Positions 7,848-14,295 of a DNA stretch of 19,389 bases are shown here, piece after piece (positions within the stretch are counted from its first letter, which is position 1; each line of letters begins with the position of its first letter). The notes beneath the pieces were generated by a model that was given only the letters and a program-made list of their open reading frames with translations, was not told where the DNA came from and ran no database searches. Source of the DNA: Candidatus Saccharimonadota bacterium (GTDB taxonomy: Bacteria; Patescibacteriota; Saccharimonadia; Saccharimonadales; SZUA-47); contig QIKK01000006.1 in assembly GCA_003231925.1 (NCBI GenBank), forward strand, positions 1-19,389, written 5' to 3'. The position numbers and the translations under genes are program-made.

Positions 7848-8777
7848 ATGCATAAATCTAGAACCAAGGTTATAGTTCTTGGTAGTACGGGCATGCTGGG
7901 CTCGCTAGTATTGAACTATCTGTCTAAAATCGATAAATTTAGTGTAAAAGCTACATGTCGGAATGATGCGGAAGCTGAATCTATAAAAAGTTATCCAGAT
8001 GTAGAGTTTCGTGTACTAGACGCTGAAAAATCAACGATTATAGATATACAAAAAACTATTAAAGACGTTGAATGGGTAATTAACTGCATCGGTGTTATAA
8101 AACCTTATATACATGATGATGATGCAGAAGAATCGGAGCGCGCTATACGAATTAATTCATTGTTCCCATATAATTTAAGCAAAGCTGCAGTAGCAACAAA
8201 TTCTAAAATTATACAAATTGCGACAGACTGCGTTTACTCAGGCCAAAAAGGTACATATACAGAAACAGACGTTCATGATGCGATAGATGTTTATGGTAAG
8301 ACAAAAAGTCTAGGCGAAGCTTATTTACCAAATGTTTACAATTTACGCTGTTCAATAATTGGGCCAGAGTTAAAGTCGCACATATCTTTAATGGACTGGT
8401 TTTTAGGCCAGAGCAAGGGGGCTAAAGTTAATGGGTTCACTAACCACCAATGGAATGGTGTTACAACATTACAATATGCAAAAATATGTACTGGTATGAT
8501 AGAAAGCAATATAACTTTTACTCATATGCAACACATAATTCCAGGTAATTTAATTACTAAAGCAGACATGCTCCGAAGTTTTGCTAAAGAGTTTAATAGA
8601 ACAGATATTAGTATCAGCGATGTTGAAGCGCCAAAGGTTATAGACAGAACTCTGGATACGAATAGAAAAGAAATGAATCAAGAACTTTGGAGTATAGCAG
8701 GGTACAATGTGCCACCAACAGTTGAGGAAATGATAAAAGAACTTAGTTTATATAACTTTAACAAGTCGACTAAGTAA
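7848..8777 (+). CDS. RmlD-like nucleotide-sugar reductase (SDR)
   Basis: This encodes 309 residues. The cofactor motif GSTGMLG is at 12-18, WVINCIGVIKP (76-86) is the NAD(P)-proximal strand, TDCVYSG (126-132) carries the active-site region, and Y149-K153 (YGKTK) is the catalytic pair, the arrangement of RmlD-type 4-ketosugar reductases. It differs strongly from the operon's own rmlD (12593-13627), so a different sugar is likely. RmlD homologues such as WbvR reduce UDP-4-keto-6-deoxy-HexNAc in the UDP-L-RhaNAc/L-QuiNAc route, and the next gene is a WecB/WbvD-type 2-epimerase, which makes that route a reasonable inference. A good AGGAAGGA ribosome-binding site precedes the ATG, 28 bp after the cupin gene. 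Confidence 0.8.
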   Translation: MHKSRTKVIVLGSTGMLGSLVLNYLSKIDKFSVKATCRNDAEAESIKSYPDVEFRVLDAEKSTIIDIQKTIKDVEWVINCIGVIKPYIHDDDAEESERAIRINSLFPYNLSKAAVATNSKIIQIATDCVYSGQKGTYTETDVHDAIDVYGKTKSLGEAYLPNVYNLRCSIIGPELKSHISLMDWFLGQSKGAKVNGFTNHQWNGVTTLQYAKICTGMIESNITFTHMQHIIPGNLITKADMLRSFAKEFNRTDISISDVEAPKVIDRTLDTNRKEMNQELWSIAGYNVPPTVEEMIKELSLYNFNKSTK

Positions 8778-8780
8778 AAA

Positions 8781-9860
8781 ATGAAAGTTTTAACTATTCT
8801 TGGAACTCGCCCTGAGCTTATACGGCTGTGTTTAATCGTAAATAAGCTAGATAGATATTGTGACCAGGTAATGGTCCATACTGGGCAGAATTACGATACC
8901 AATTTAAATGATATTTTTATAGATCAGCTTGGTATTCGTGGCGCAGACTATTATTTAAATGCTAAAGGTTCATTTGGTGAACAAACTGGTATTATTCTTT
9001 CAAAAATGGAGGATATAATAAACAAAGAGAAGCCAGATGCTTTCTTAGTTTTGGGTGACACCAACAGTAGTCTGGGGGCTATAATGGCAAAACGACTAGG
9101 AGTCCGTGTGTTTCATATGGAAGCAGGTAATCGTTGTTATGATGATAGGGTACCAGAGGAAAACAATCGGCGTATCATAGATAGCCAGAGCGACATACTG
9201 TTACCTTATACTGAACGAAGTAGAGCAAATCTTATTCGTGAAGGTTATCCTGGTAATCGTGTCTATGTGACAGGCAACCCCATAAAAGAGGTATTAGATA
9301 ACTTTTCGTCAAAAATAGATAGTAGCGACATTATGACTAAACTAGATATAAAAAAAGGAAATTTTTTTCTAGCAACTTTACATAGGGCTGAGAACGTTGA
9401 TCCAAAGGAAAGGTTGGCTAAATTTATTCAAGCCTTTAATGATGTACACAAGCAATACGATATGCCAGTAATATGGAGTGTACATCCTAGAACAAGCAAA
9501 AGGATAAAAGACCAAATGTCTTTAAGAATACAAGACGGAATAATTGTATCTAAACCCCTTGGGTTTTTTGAGTTTAACAAATTGCAAAAGAATGCATTCT
9601 GCGTACTTAGTGATAGCGGTACAGCACAAGAGGAATGTGCAATTTTTGGTGTACCAACGGTGACGCTTAGAGATGTTACTGAACGACCTGAGACTATAGA
9701 TGCTGGCAGTAACTTTATTTCCGGATGCGAACCGGAAGTCATTATGCGAGGGATAAGAATAGTTACAAAAAGTCAGAATAATTGGATAATCCCCAAAGAG
9801 TATTTAGTGCCAAATGTAAGTGATATAGTAGTGCGAACGGTCTTAGAATATTGGAATTAA
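8781..9860 (+). CDS. wecB: Non-hydrolysing UDP-N-acetylglucosamine 2-epimerase family (WecB-like)
   Basis: This encodes 359 residues, full length for the family. Recognisable blocks are LGTRPELIRL (7-16), LVLGDTNSS (89-97), HMEAGNR (112-118), VPEENNRRIID (124-134), VTGNPI (163-168), LHRAEN (about 205-210) and near the end SDSGTAQEECAIFGVP. These form the two-domain epimerase that inverts C2 of a UDP-HexNAc through an elimination/addition step. The gene begins 3 bp after the RmlD-like gene with no evident ribosome-binding site, so translation is probably coupled. It may complete a UDP-L-QuiNAc/L-RhaNAc or L-FucNAc pathway, replacing the broken fnlC (5551-5957). A plain UDP-ManNAc-forming WecB is the alternative. 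Confidence 0.88.
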   Translation: MKVLTILGTRPELIRLCLIVNKLDRYCDQVMVHTGQNYDTNLNDIFIDQLGIRGADYYLNAKGSFGEQTGIILSKMEDIINKEKPDAFLVLGDTNSSLGAIMAKRLGVRVFHMEAGNRCYDDRVPEENNRRIIDSQSDILLPYTERSRANLIREGYPGNRVYVTGNPIKEVLDNFSSKIDSSDIMTKLDIKKGNFFLATLHRAENVDPKERLAKFIQAFNDVHKQYDMPVIWSVHPRTSKRIKDQMSLRIQDGIIVSKPLGFFEFNKLQKNAFCVLSDSGTAQEECAIFGVPTVTLRDVTERPETIDAGSNFISGCEPEVIMRGIRIVTKSQNNWIIPKEYLVPNVSDIVVRTVLEYWN

Positions 9861-9936
9861 ATAGAGTGAGTTTTCAATCTGATAATCGCGTAGCAATCTA
9901 TTAAAATGATAAGCAAGTACAGAAATAATAAACTAA

Positions 9937-9974
9937 AAAGAGATATAGCTGGATGGTTACAGCTTAGTCTCTTT
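9937..9974. terminator. Bidirectional terminator-like hairpin
   Basis: AAAGAGA...AGCTG (9937-9943 and 9947-9951) pairs with CAGCT...TCTCTTT (9960-9964 and 9968-9974), leaving a 3x3 internal loop and an 8-nt loop. On the minus strand the stem is followed by TTTTT and on the plus strand by a short T-run. It lies 77 bp after the plus-strand cassette and after the minus-strand operon, where convergent transcripts should stop. Confidence 0.55.
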
Positions 9975-10080
9975 CAGAAATATGACTTTCTTTAATACTT
10001 GAGTCTAGGGATTTTTTCAGTACTGCATTACCGAAAGATCCGGTCCCACCAGTTAGCATTAGTGTTTTATTTTTAAACAT
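9964..10080 (-). pseudogene. fnlA: fnlA (UDP-GlcNAc 4,6-dehydratase type) N-terminal remnant
   Basis: This codes for 38 residues from an ATG with a GGAAG ribosome-binding site. MFKNKTLMLTGGTGSFGNAV is the unmistakable start of the FnlA/WbjB/CapD family, including its cofactor motif GGTGSFGN (11-18). Homology continues in frame through LDSSIKE and RD, where the family has IKEIRIFSRDE, and stops at a TAA. The remaining roughly 300 residues are absent. It is in the same orientation as the DUF2304/GT2/rml operon just upstream and as the fnlC remnant 4 kb away. The genes between appear to have been replaced by the plus-strand cassette. Confidence 0.82.
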
Positions 10081-10131
10081 TACTTCCCATACTTTCTTAT
10101 ATACAGATTAGCAGATGTGCGCTGTATATTG

Positions 10132-10488
10132 CTATTTTTTTGTAGTTAGGCGTATAGATAGTTCTTGATGTAGATCTTTTACTTTTCGTTCTAGCAGGCC
10201 AAACTTTACGTACAAACGATTAACGAGGTGAAATATGTAGATTACGCCAGTTATTTGGACAACGTCAAATAAACTTAAAGGTTCCGTTTGTGTAAGACCT
10301 CTACTAAATAAAAATGTATAGATATTTTTAATGAAGATTAATCCAGCTAATATTATAATCCAAAAAGTGATTTTAAGCACAAACCGCCTTAACGAGATAT
10401 GGCCCATCTTATACGTTACCAGAGTATTAAGTAGTGCAATACCAATTAAAGGAATATTTAGAAGTACTAATATTAAATATCTACTCAC
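10132..10488 (-). CDS. DUF2304 membrane protein
   Basis: This encodes 118 residues with three hydrophobic segments (about 3-25, 35-55 and 72-92) and a short amphipathic, charged C-terminal helix (about 95-112, LERKVKDLHQEL). The layout and size match DUF2304, a family regularly encoded next to dolichyl-phosphate-mannose-synthase-like GT2 enzymes. It overlaps such a gene here by 8 bp. It probably anchors the glycosyltransferase or assists the lipid-linked sugar; the biochemical role of the family is not established. It is the last intact gene of the minus-strand rml operon. Confidence 0.8.
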   Translation of the reverse strand: MSRYLILVLLNIPLIGIALLNTLVTYKMGHISLRRFVLKITFWIIILAGLIFIKNIYTFLFSRGLTQTEPLSLFDVVQITGVIYIFHLVNRLYVKFGLLERKVKDLHQELSIRLTTKK

Positions 10489-11188
10489 CGAATAATTCCG
10501 TAACTCGTCGTTTTACTAACGATTTTACTATATTAACTGCATTCCAGTTACTTTGACCCTTTAGTAATGAATAGTCCGTATAAATAGCTTTAATTGGATA
10601 TTCTTTTATCCTAAGATCTAGTTGTTTTGCTCGCCAAAGCATCTCTGAGCAGAATTCAAAGCCACTGGTTCTCCACTTAAGTTCATTGAGAGATCGTTTA
10701 GAAAATATACGCAAGCCTGATTGAGAATCTGTTACGCTTACTCCAAAAAGTAAAAACGTAATAATCGTAAGACCCCTATTGCCAAGAATTTTTACTTTTG
10801 ACATTCCTTTTGAGTCAAGTAGCCGACTACCGATCAATAAATCAACTTCTTCTTTTAGCATTATGTTTATACCTTTTTTAACATCTTCAGTTGTATGTTG
10901 ACCATCAGCATCTAATGTCGCCGCAAAATCAAAATGATTCTGCTGAGCATAACTAAGACCGGTAGCAGTTGCTCCACCACTACCAGAATTAAGGATATGA
11001 GATATTACTTTTGCACCTGCTTTTTTTGATACAGCTTCTGTGTCGTCTCTTGAGCCATCGTTAACAACAACTATTTCAAAATTATATTTTACCGTTCGTA
11101 AACCTCGTCTTAGATCATTGATTACGTTTGCAATTACTGATTCTTCATTATAAGCAGGTATTATAAAAGCTACACGTAATTTACTCAT
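10481..11188 (-). CDS. GT2 glycosyltransferase, dolichyl-phosphate mannose synthase-like
   Basis: This 235-residue single-domain GT-A enzyme has PAYNEE (11-16) and VVNDGSRDDT (41-50) for nucleotide binding, and the metal-binding DADG (93-96) after ATL. A GSR motif (about 119-121) and the SQSGLRIFS region (about 153-161) also fit DPM1-like GT2 proteins. It most likely transfers a sugar from a nucleotide donor to a polyprenyl phosphate on the cytoplasmic face, making a donor for GT-C enzymes such as the membrane protein at 412-2361 (inference). It overlaps rmlA by 4 bp and the DUF2304 gene by 8 bp. There is no C-terminal membrane domain, which the DUF2304 partner may replace. Confidence 0.87.
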   Translation of the reverse strand: MSKLRVAFIIPAYNEESVIANVINDLRRGLRTVKYNFEIVVVNDGSRDDTEAVSKKAGAKVISHILNSGSGGATATGLSYAQQNHFDFAATLDADGQHTTEDVKKGINIMLKEEVDLLIGSRLLDSKGMSKVKILGNRGLTIITFLLFGVSVTDSQSGLRIFSKRSLNELKWRTSGFEFCSEMLWRAKQLDLRIKEYPIKAIYTDYSLLKGQSNWNAVNIVKSLVKRRVTELFGE

Positions 11189-12042
11189 GTGTTTTCTCCG
11201 AAGTTATTTCCATAGCCAGATTTCATAAGAGGTTTGGCTAATTCCTTTAATTGGTTTTTTGTTATAAAACCTTGGTCATAGGCTACTTTTTCAGGACAGC
11301 CTATCTTTAAGCCAGTACGTTTTTCTACAACCCGGACATATTCAGAAGCTTCATTCATAGATTCAAATGTACCTGTGTCTAACCATGCTGAACCTTTTTT
11401 CATAATTGATACATTTAATTTTTCTTGTTTTAAATATTCTTTATTTACTGAAGTAATCTCTAGTTCACCACGCTTGCTAGGTTTTATATTTTTAGCAATT
11501 TGTATCACGTCATTATCATAAAAATATAGACCGACTACTGCATAGTTAGATTTTGGCTTTTTTGGCTTTTCTTCTATTGATTTCGCTTGCATTTTATCAT
11601 TGAAATCTACTACACCATAACGCCCAGGATCAGACACCTGGTATGCAAAAATTGTCCCCCCCTGAGGGTCTGTGCAATGTTTAAGTTTATCCCCAAACCC
11701 ATTGCCATAAAAGATATTATCTCCTAGTATTAGTGCTACTTTATCATTACCAATAAATTCCTCACCTATAACAAAGGCTTGTGCTAACCCATCAGGTGAT
11801 GGCTGTGCTTTGTAAGATAATTTAATTCCCCAGTCCGAGCCATTTCCAAGCAATCGTTTAAACTGATTTTGTTCGTGCGGGGTGGTAATTATCAAAATGT
11901 CTTTAATACCTGCCTCCATTAGTGTACTTATGGGGTAGTAAATCATCGGCTTGTCGTATATAGGGATTAGTTGTTTGGATATGCCTTTAGTTATTGGATA
12001 AAGACGGGTTCCGGATCCGCCCGCTAGAATTATGCCACGCAT
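11185..12042 (-). CDS. rmlA: Glucose-1-phosphate thymidylyltransferase
   Basis: This encodes 285 residues, the usual RmlA length. The N-terminal pyrophosphorylase signature is GGSGTRLYP (8-16), followed by KQLIPIYDKPMIYYP (about 23-37) and LGDNIFYG (about 105-112). The C-terminal GSAWLDTGT (about 221-229) closes the active site. It makes dTDP-glucose from dTTP and glucose-1-phosphate, the first step to dTDP-L-rhamnose, with RmlB, C and D encoded upstream in the same operon. The ATG has GGAG eight bases upstream, and the heptad repeat array ends immediately before that. It is separated from rmlD by the four-helix-bundle gene and its repeats, an insertion into an otherwise standard rmlBCDA order. 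Confidence 0.95.
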   Translation of the reverse strand: MRGIILAGGSGTRLYPITKGISKQLIPIYDKPMIYYPISTLMEAGIKDILIITTPHEQNQFKRLLGNGSDWGIKLSYKAQPSPDGLAQAFVIGEEFIGNDKVALILGDNIFYGNGFGDKLKHCTDPQGGTIFAYQVSDPGRYGVVDFNDKMQAKSIEEKPKKPKSNYAVVGLYFYDNDVIQIAKNIKPSKRGELEITSVNKEYLKQEKLNVSIMKKGSAWLDTGTFESMNEASEYVRVVEKRTGLKIGCPEKVAYDQGFITKNQLKELAKPLMKSGYGNNFGENT

Positions 12043-12052
12043 GTGTGGGCTC

Positions 12053-12178
12053 CATTTTTCAGATAGCAGTTTTCAGATAGCAGAAATTTAGCATTTTTCA
12101 GATAGCAGATAAGAACATTTTTCAGAGAGCATTTTGCAGAATTCAGAAATTTATCATTTATCATTTGACAGATATTAG
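12053..12178 (+). repeat. Degenerate 7-bp (heptad) repeat array, left of the four-helix-bundle gene
   Basis: Read on the plus strand, units include CAGATAG (12060, 12074, 12099), CAGTTTT, CAGAAAT (12081, 12144), CATTTTT (12053, 12092, 12116), CAGATAA (12106), CAGAGAG, CATTTTG, CAGAATT, then TTATCAT twice and TTGACAG. Most units keep exact 7-bp spacing, with two short interruptions. The array occupies the leader of rmlA and the 3' flank of the four-helix-bundle gene. It resembles the heptameric short tandem repeats known from filamentous cyanobacteria. Confidence 0.8.
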
Positions 12179-12208
12179 ACGTTGTGTGATGTAGTGATAC
12201 ACTAGTTG

Positions 12209-12571
12209 TCATTTTTTATTTGGCTCCTTTAAAGTATTTATTATAGCTTGCAGGATCATTAAAAGCTCATGAGCTTCTTGTCTATTGGCTTTCCAGCTTT
12301 CATTTCCTGTTAATTCTATAACTAAATCTATCCAATATCTAGTTTCGGCCGCTTCTTTTTTAGAGATGAATATCTTATTTCTAAAATCTAATTTTGAGCT
12401 AGCGTTATTCGCTTCAGCATAGTTGGCTCCGATGCTAGACGACGACCTAGTCAATTGGTCAGCAATACGAGGGGATAAACCCTTTGTGATATCTAATTTC
12501 TTTATTACACCGGCCGCAAACATAAGCATCCGTCTTTCAAGTTCTTGACTGTTAGGTTTGCTATCTGCCAT
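12209..12571 (-). CDS. Four-helix-bundle protein (IVP / S23 / TIGR02436 family)
   Basis: This encodes 120 residues. Motifs typical of the family are LSPRIADQLTRSSSSIGANYAEA (read as LSPRIADQLTR plus SSSSIGANYAEA, about 32-54), the basic/aromatic block FRNKIFISKKEAAETRYWIDL (FRNKIFISKK, then EAAETRYWIDL, about 63-83), and a final helix with ELLMILQAIINTL. The fold is a small antiparallel helical bundle that may form oligomers. Relatives lie in intervening sequences of 23S rRNA genes and are related to the Avd protein of diversity-generating retroelements; their biochemical function is largely unknown. The ATG lies inside a repeat unit (CAGATGG) and the first codons are themselves repeat-derived. 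Heptad arrays bracket the gene in inverted orientation, splitting rmlD from rmlA. Confidence 0.9.
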   Translation of the reverse strand: MADSKPNSQELERRMLMFAAGVIKKLDITKGLSPRIADQLTRSSSSIGANYAEANNASSKLDFRNKIFISKKEAAETRYWIDLVIELTGNESWKANRQEAHELLMILQAIINTLKEPNKK

Positions 12572-12606
12572 CTGCAGAATTTCTGTAATATGTCATTTGT
12601 TACCTG
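12554..12606 (-). repeat. Degenerate heptad repeat array, right of the four-helix-bundle gene
   Basis: On the minus strand the units run CAGGTAA, CAAATGA, CATATTA, CAGAAAT, (TCTG), CAGATGG, CAGATAG, CAAACCT. This is the same word family as at 12053-12178 but on the opposite strand, so the two arrays point inward towards the gene. The rmlD stop (TGA, 12593-12595) is the end of CAAATGA and the four-helix-bundle start codon lies in CAGATGG. Confidence 0.75.
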
Positions 12607-13627
12607 TTATTTCTTTCTGTATATATTGTAGCAACTCATCTTGCCAGTTTGTGCTTTTGAAGCCTGTTGAGTGGATTTTATCTAAGTTTAGAGTGCTTTG
12701 TAGGGGGCGGGGAGCTATATTAGTCTTACCAGCGAAGTATTCTGCAGTTGTTGTGTTGGTTACAGATAAATCATCTTTTTTAAGGATTTTGAATATTTTA
12801 CGTGTGATATCTGCCCAACTTATTGATGGCCCGCTGTTGGTTACATTGTAGGTGCCGTAAGGGTGTACATTTTCCATTTTCCATTTTCCATGTTTCGTTA
12901 CTTTTTCACTTTGCAGACCGTTATTTTTCTGCTCCCTGCTCCCTGTTATCTGATACTTGATTAGGTGGTCTATAGCTCGAACTAGTTCTGATGTGAAGGT
13001 TAGGCGCCCAATTTGGTCATGGACCACCGTAGGAGAGATGCCTTTTTTGGCCAGTTCTACCATTGTCCGTACAAAGTTGTTGCCTTCTCCAATCACCCAG
13101 CTAGTTCTGAGTATGTAGAATTTTGGAGCTAGCGATACTATTATGTCACCTGCAGCCTTACTTGCACCATAAACTGACAGGGGGGAAAAAGGTTCATCCT
13201 CTTTGTGATTATCCATTGTACCGTCAAAGACATAATCGGTTGAAATATGCACCAATGTCATACCAAAGCGGGCTGTCACCGCTACTAAATTAGCTACTGC
13301 ATCAGCATTGACACTCCAAGCTTTAACCAGCCCCTCTGGTGTTTCTGCGCCATCTACATCTGTATATGCAGCGGCATTAATAAGAATATCTATGTTGGAC
13401 CAATCAAATTGCTCTACAGAAGTCTTATCTGTAATGTCAAGTTCATTAACGTCTGCATACTGCGCTTTTGGATATTTATTTCTTAGAGCGGTTCCTAGCT
13501 GGCCGTTGGCCCCAACGATAAAAATCCTTTCACCAGACAACCTGCTATCAAATGTACTTGATACACTGTTGTCTTCTTGGCTATTTTCGACTTGATTTCC
13601 TGCGTTGCTCACTTCACAGTACCCCAC
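12593..13627 (-). CDS. rmlD: dTDP-4-dehydrorhamnose reductase, with a repeat-encoded insertion
   Basis: This encodes up to 344 residues. GANGQLG (39-45) binds NAD(P)H, STDYVFDG (129-136) and Y153-K157 (YGASK) form the SDR active site, and RTSWVIGEGNNFV (174-186) is typical of RmlD. It reduces dTDP-4-keto-L-rhamnose to dTDP-L-rhamnose. Two oddities stand out. Residues 226-253 are an extra 28-residue hydrophilic block, encoded exactly by 12 heptad repeats, between HLIKY and the conserved YGTYNVTNSGP. The first 33 residues before ERIFIVG are an N-terminal extension not needed for the fold. The listed start is GTG; a second GTG at 13612 (codon 6) has GGGG at better spacing and may be the real start. 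The C-terminus (ITGNK) is also repeat-derived. Confidence 0.9.
   Translation of the reverse strand: MGYCEVSNAGNQVENSQEDNSVSSTFDSRLSGERIFIVGANGQLGTALRNKYPKAQYADVNELDITDKTSVEQFDWSNIDILINAAAYTDVDGAETPEGLVKAWSVNADAVANLVAVTARFGMTLVHISTDYVFDGTMDNHKEDEPFSPLSVYGASKAAGDIIVSLAPKFYILRTSWVIGEGNNFVRTMVELAKKGISPTVVHDQIGRLTFTSELVRAIDHLIKYQITGSREQKNNGLQSEKVTKHGKWKMENVHPYGTYNVTNSGPSISWADITRKIFKILKKDDLSVTNTTTAEYFAGKTNIAPRPLQSTLNLDKIHSTGFKSTNWQDELLQYIQKEITGNK
12869..12952 (-). repeat. 84-bp in-frame heptad tract inside rmlD
   Basis: On the minus strand twelve 7-bp units run without a gap: CAGATAA, CAGGGAG twice, CAGAAAA, ATAACGG, TCTGCAA, AGTGAAA, AAGTAAC, GAAACAT, then GGAAAAT three times. The length of 84 is divisible by both 7 and 3, so the reading frame of rmlD is kept and 28 residues are added. 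The leading CAGATAA unit matches one in the array at 12106. Confidence 0.85.
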
Positions 13628-13698
13628 GTACAGTTTGTTCTGTTACTCGGAATCGCATCGAAACTAGCTCAAGTGAAAGAATTTTTATGAAAATATTG

Positions 13699-14295
13699 TT
13701 ACTCATAGCGACCCGGGAATAATTCTCGCATAGATTTATTGGCTTTATCTTTAAGTGACACGATTTGCCTATCTCCTGTAATGGGCCACTGTATTGCAAG
13801 GTCAGGGTCGGCGTAGTTTACGGCGATATATTGTCCAGAATAGGCTTTATCTGCACTCCAAACCCCTGCAGTACAGTAGCAATAGAGTACATCCTCGTCT
13901 GATATTGCCTGGAAGGCATTACCGACACCGTTTGGAATGAACAGCATTTGAGTTTTATCTATCTCAAAGGTGTCTACTTGCCCAAAAGTATCTGAATTTT
14001 GGCGTAAATCAACCATAGCGACGAATATCCTACCTGTTAGCGGACTTATAATTTTGTCATAAGGTTCAGCATGAATAGCACGTATTGTGCCCTTTCTTGA
14101 AAGAGAAATGCCAAGTTGTTTTGGATTTACTTCTGGTAATCCAAGATCTTGCATTGCTTCGGTTTGCCAAACTTCAGTGAACACACCGCGCTTATCTTCA
14201 AATATATTTAAATCAAATAAGAGCATACCTTTAAATCTGGTTTTATGGACTTTTCTTGCTCCTGTTTGTTTAATGTCTGATTTAATATCTGCCAT
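13699..14295 (-). CDS. rmlC: dTDP-4-dehydrorhamnose 3,5-epimerase
   Basis: This 198-residue cupin epimerase has the substrate-binding DKRGVFTEVW (34-43), SRKGTIRAIHAEPYDK (66-81) with catalytic His75, and PNGVGNAFQA (121-130), where many RmlC proteins have GFAHGF. The variant with Asn is common in the actinobacterial/TM7-type branch (from memory). It converts dTDP-4-keto-6-deoxy-D-glucose to the L-lyxo form. Its ATG overlaps the rmlB stop by one base (TAATG), indicating translational coupling. The 71-bp gap to rmlD is longer than elsewhere in the operon. Confidence 0.94.
   Translation of the reverse strand: MADIKSDIKQTGARKVHKTRFKGMLLFDLNIFEDKRGVFTEVWQTEAMQDLGLPEVNPKQLGISLSRKGTIRAIHAEPYDKIISPLTGRIFVAMVDLRQNSDTFGQVDTFEIDKTQMLFIPNGVGNAFQAISDEDVLYCYCTAGVWSADKAYSGQYIAVNYADPDLAIQWPITGDRQIVSLKDKANKSMRELFPGRYE

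Noticed and set aside
10099..10129. Hairpin ATATACAG/CTGTATAT as operon terminator
   Set aside because: Loop of 15 nt, AT-rich stem and no T-run on the minus strand; the hairpin at 9937-9974 fits better.
12053..12178. CRISPR array
   Set aside because: Units are 7 bp with no unique spacers of constant length and no cas genes in the window.
12030..12212. Minus-strand 60-codon frame between rmlA and the four-helix-bundle gene
   Set aside because: Its codons are the heptad repeats themselves; low-complexity and overlapping the rmlA start.
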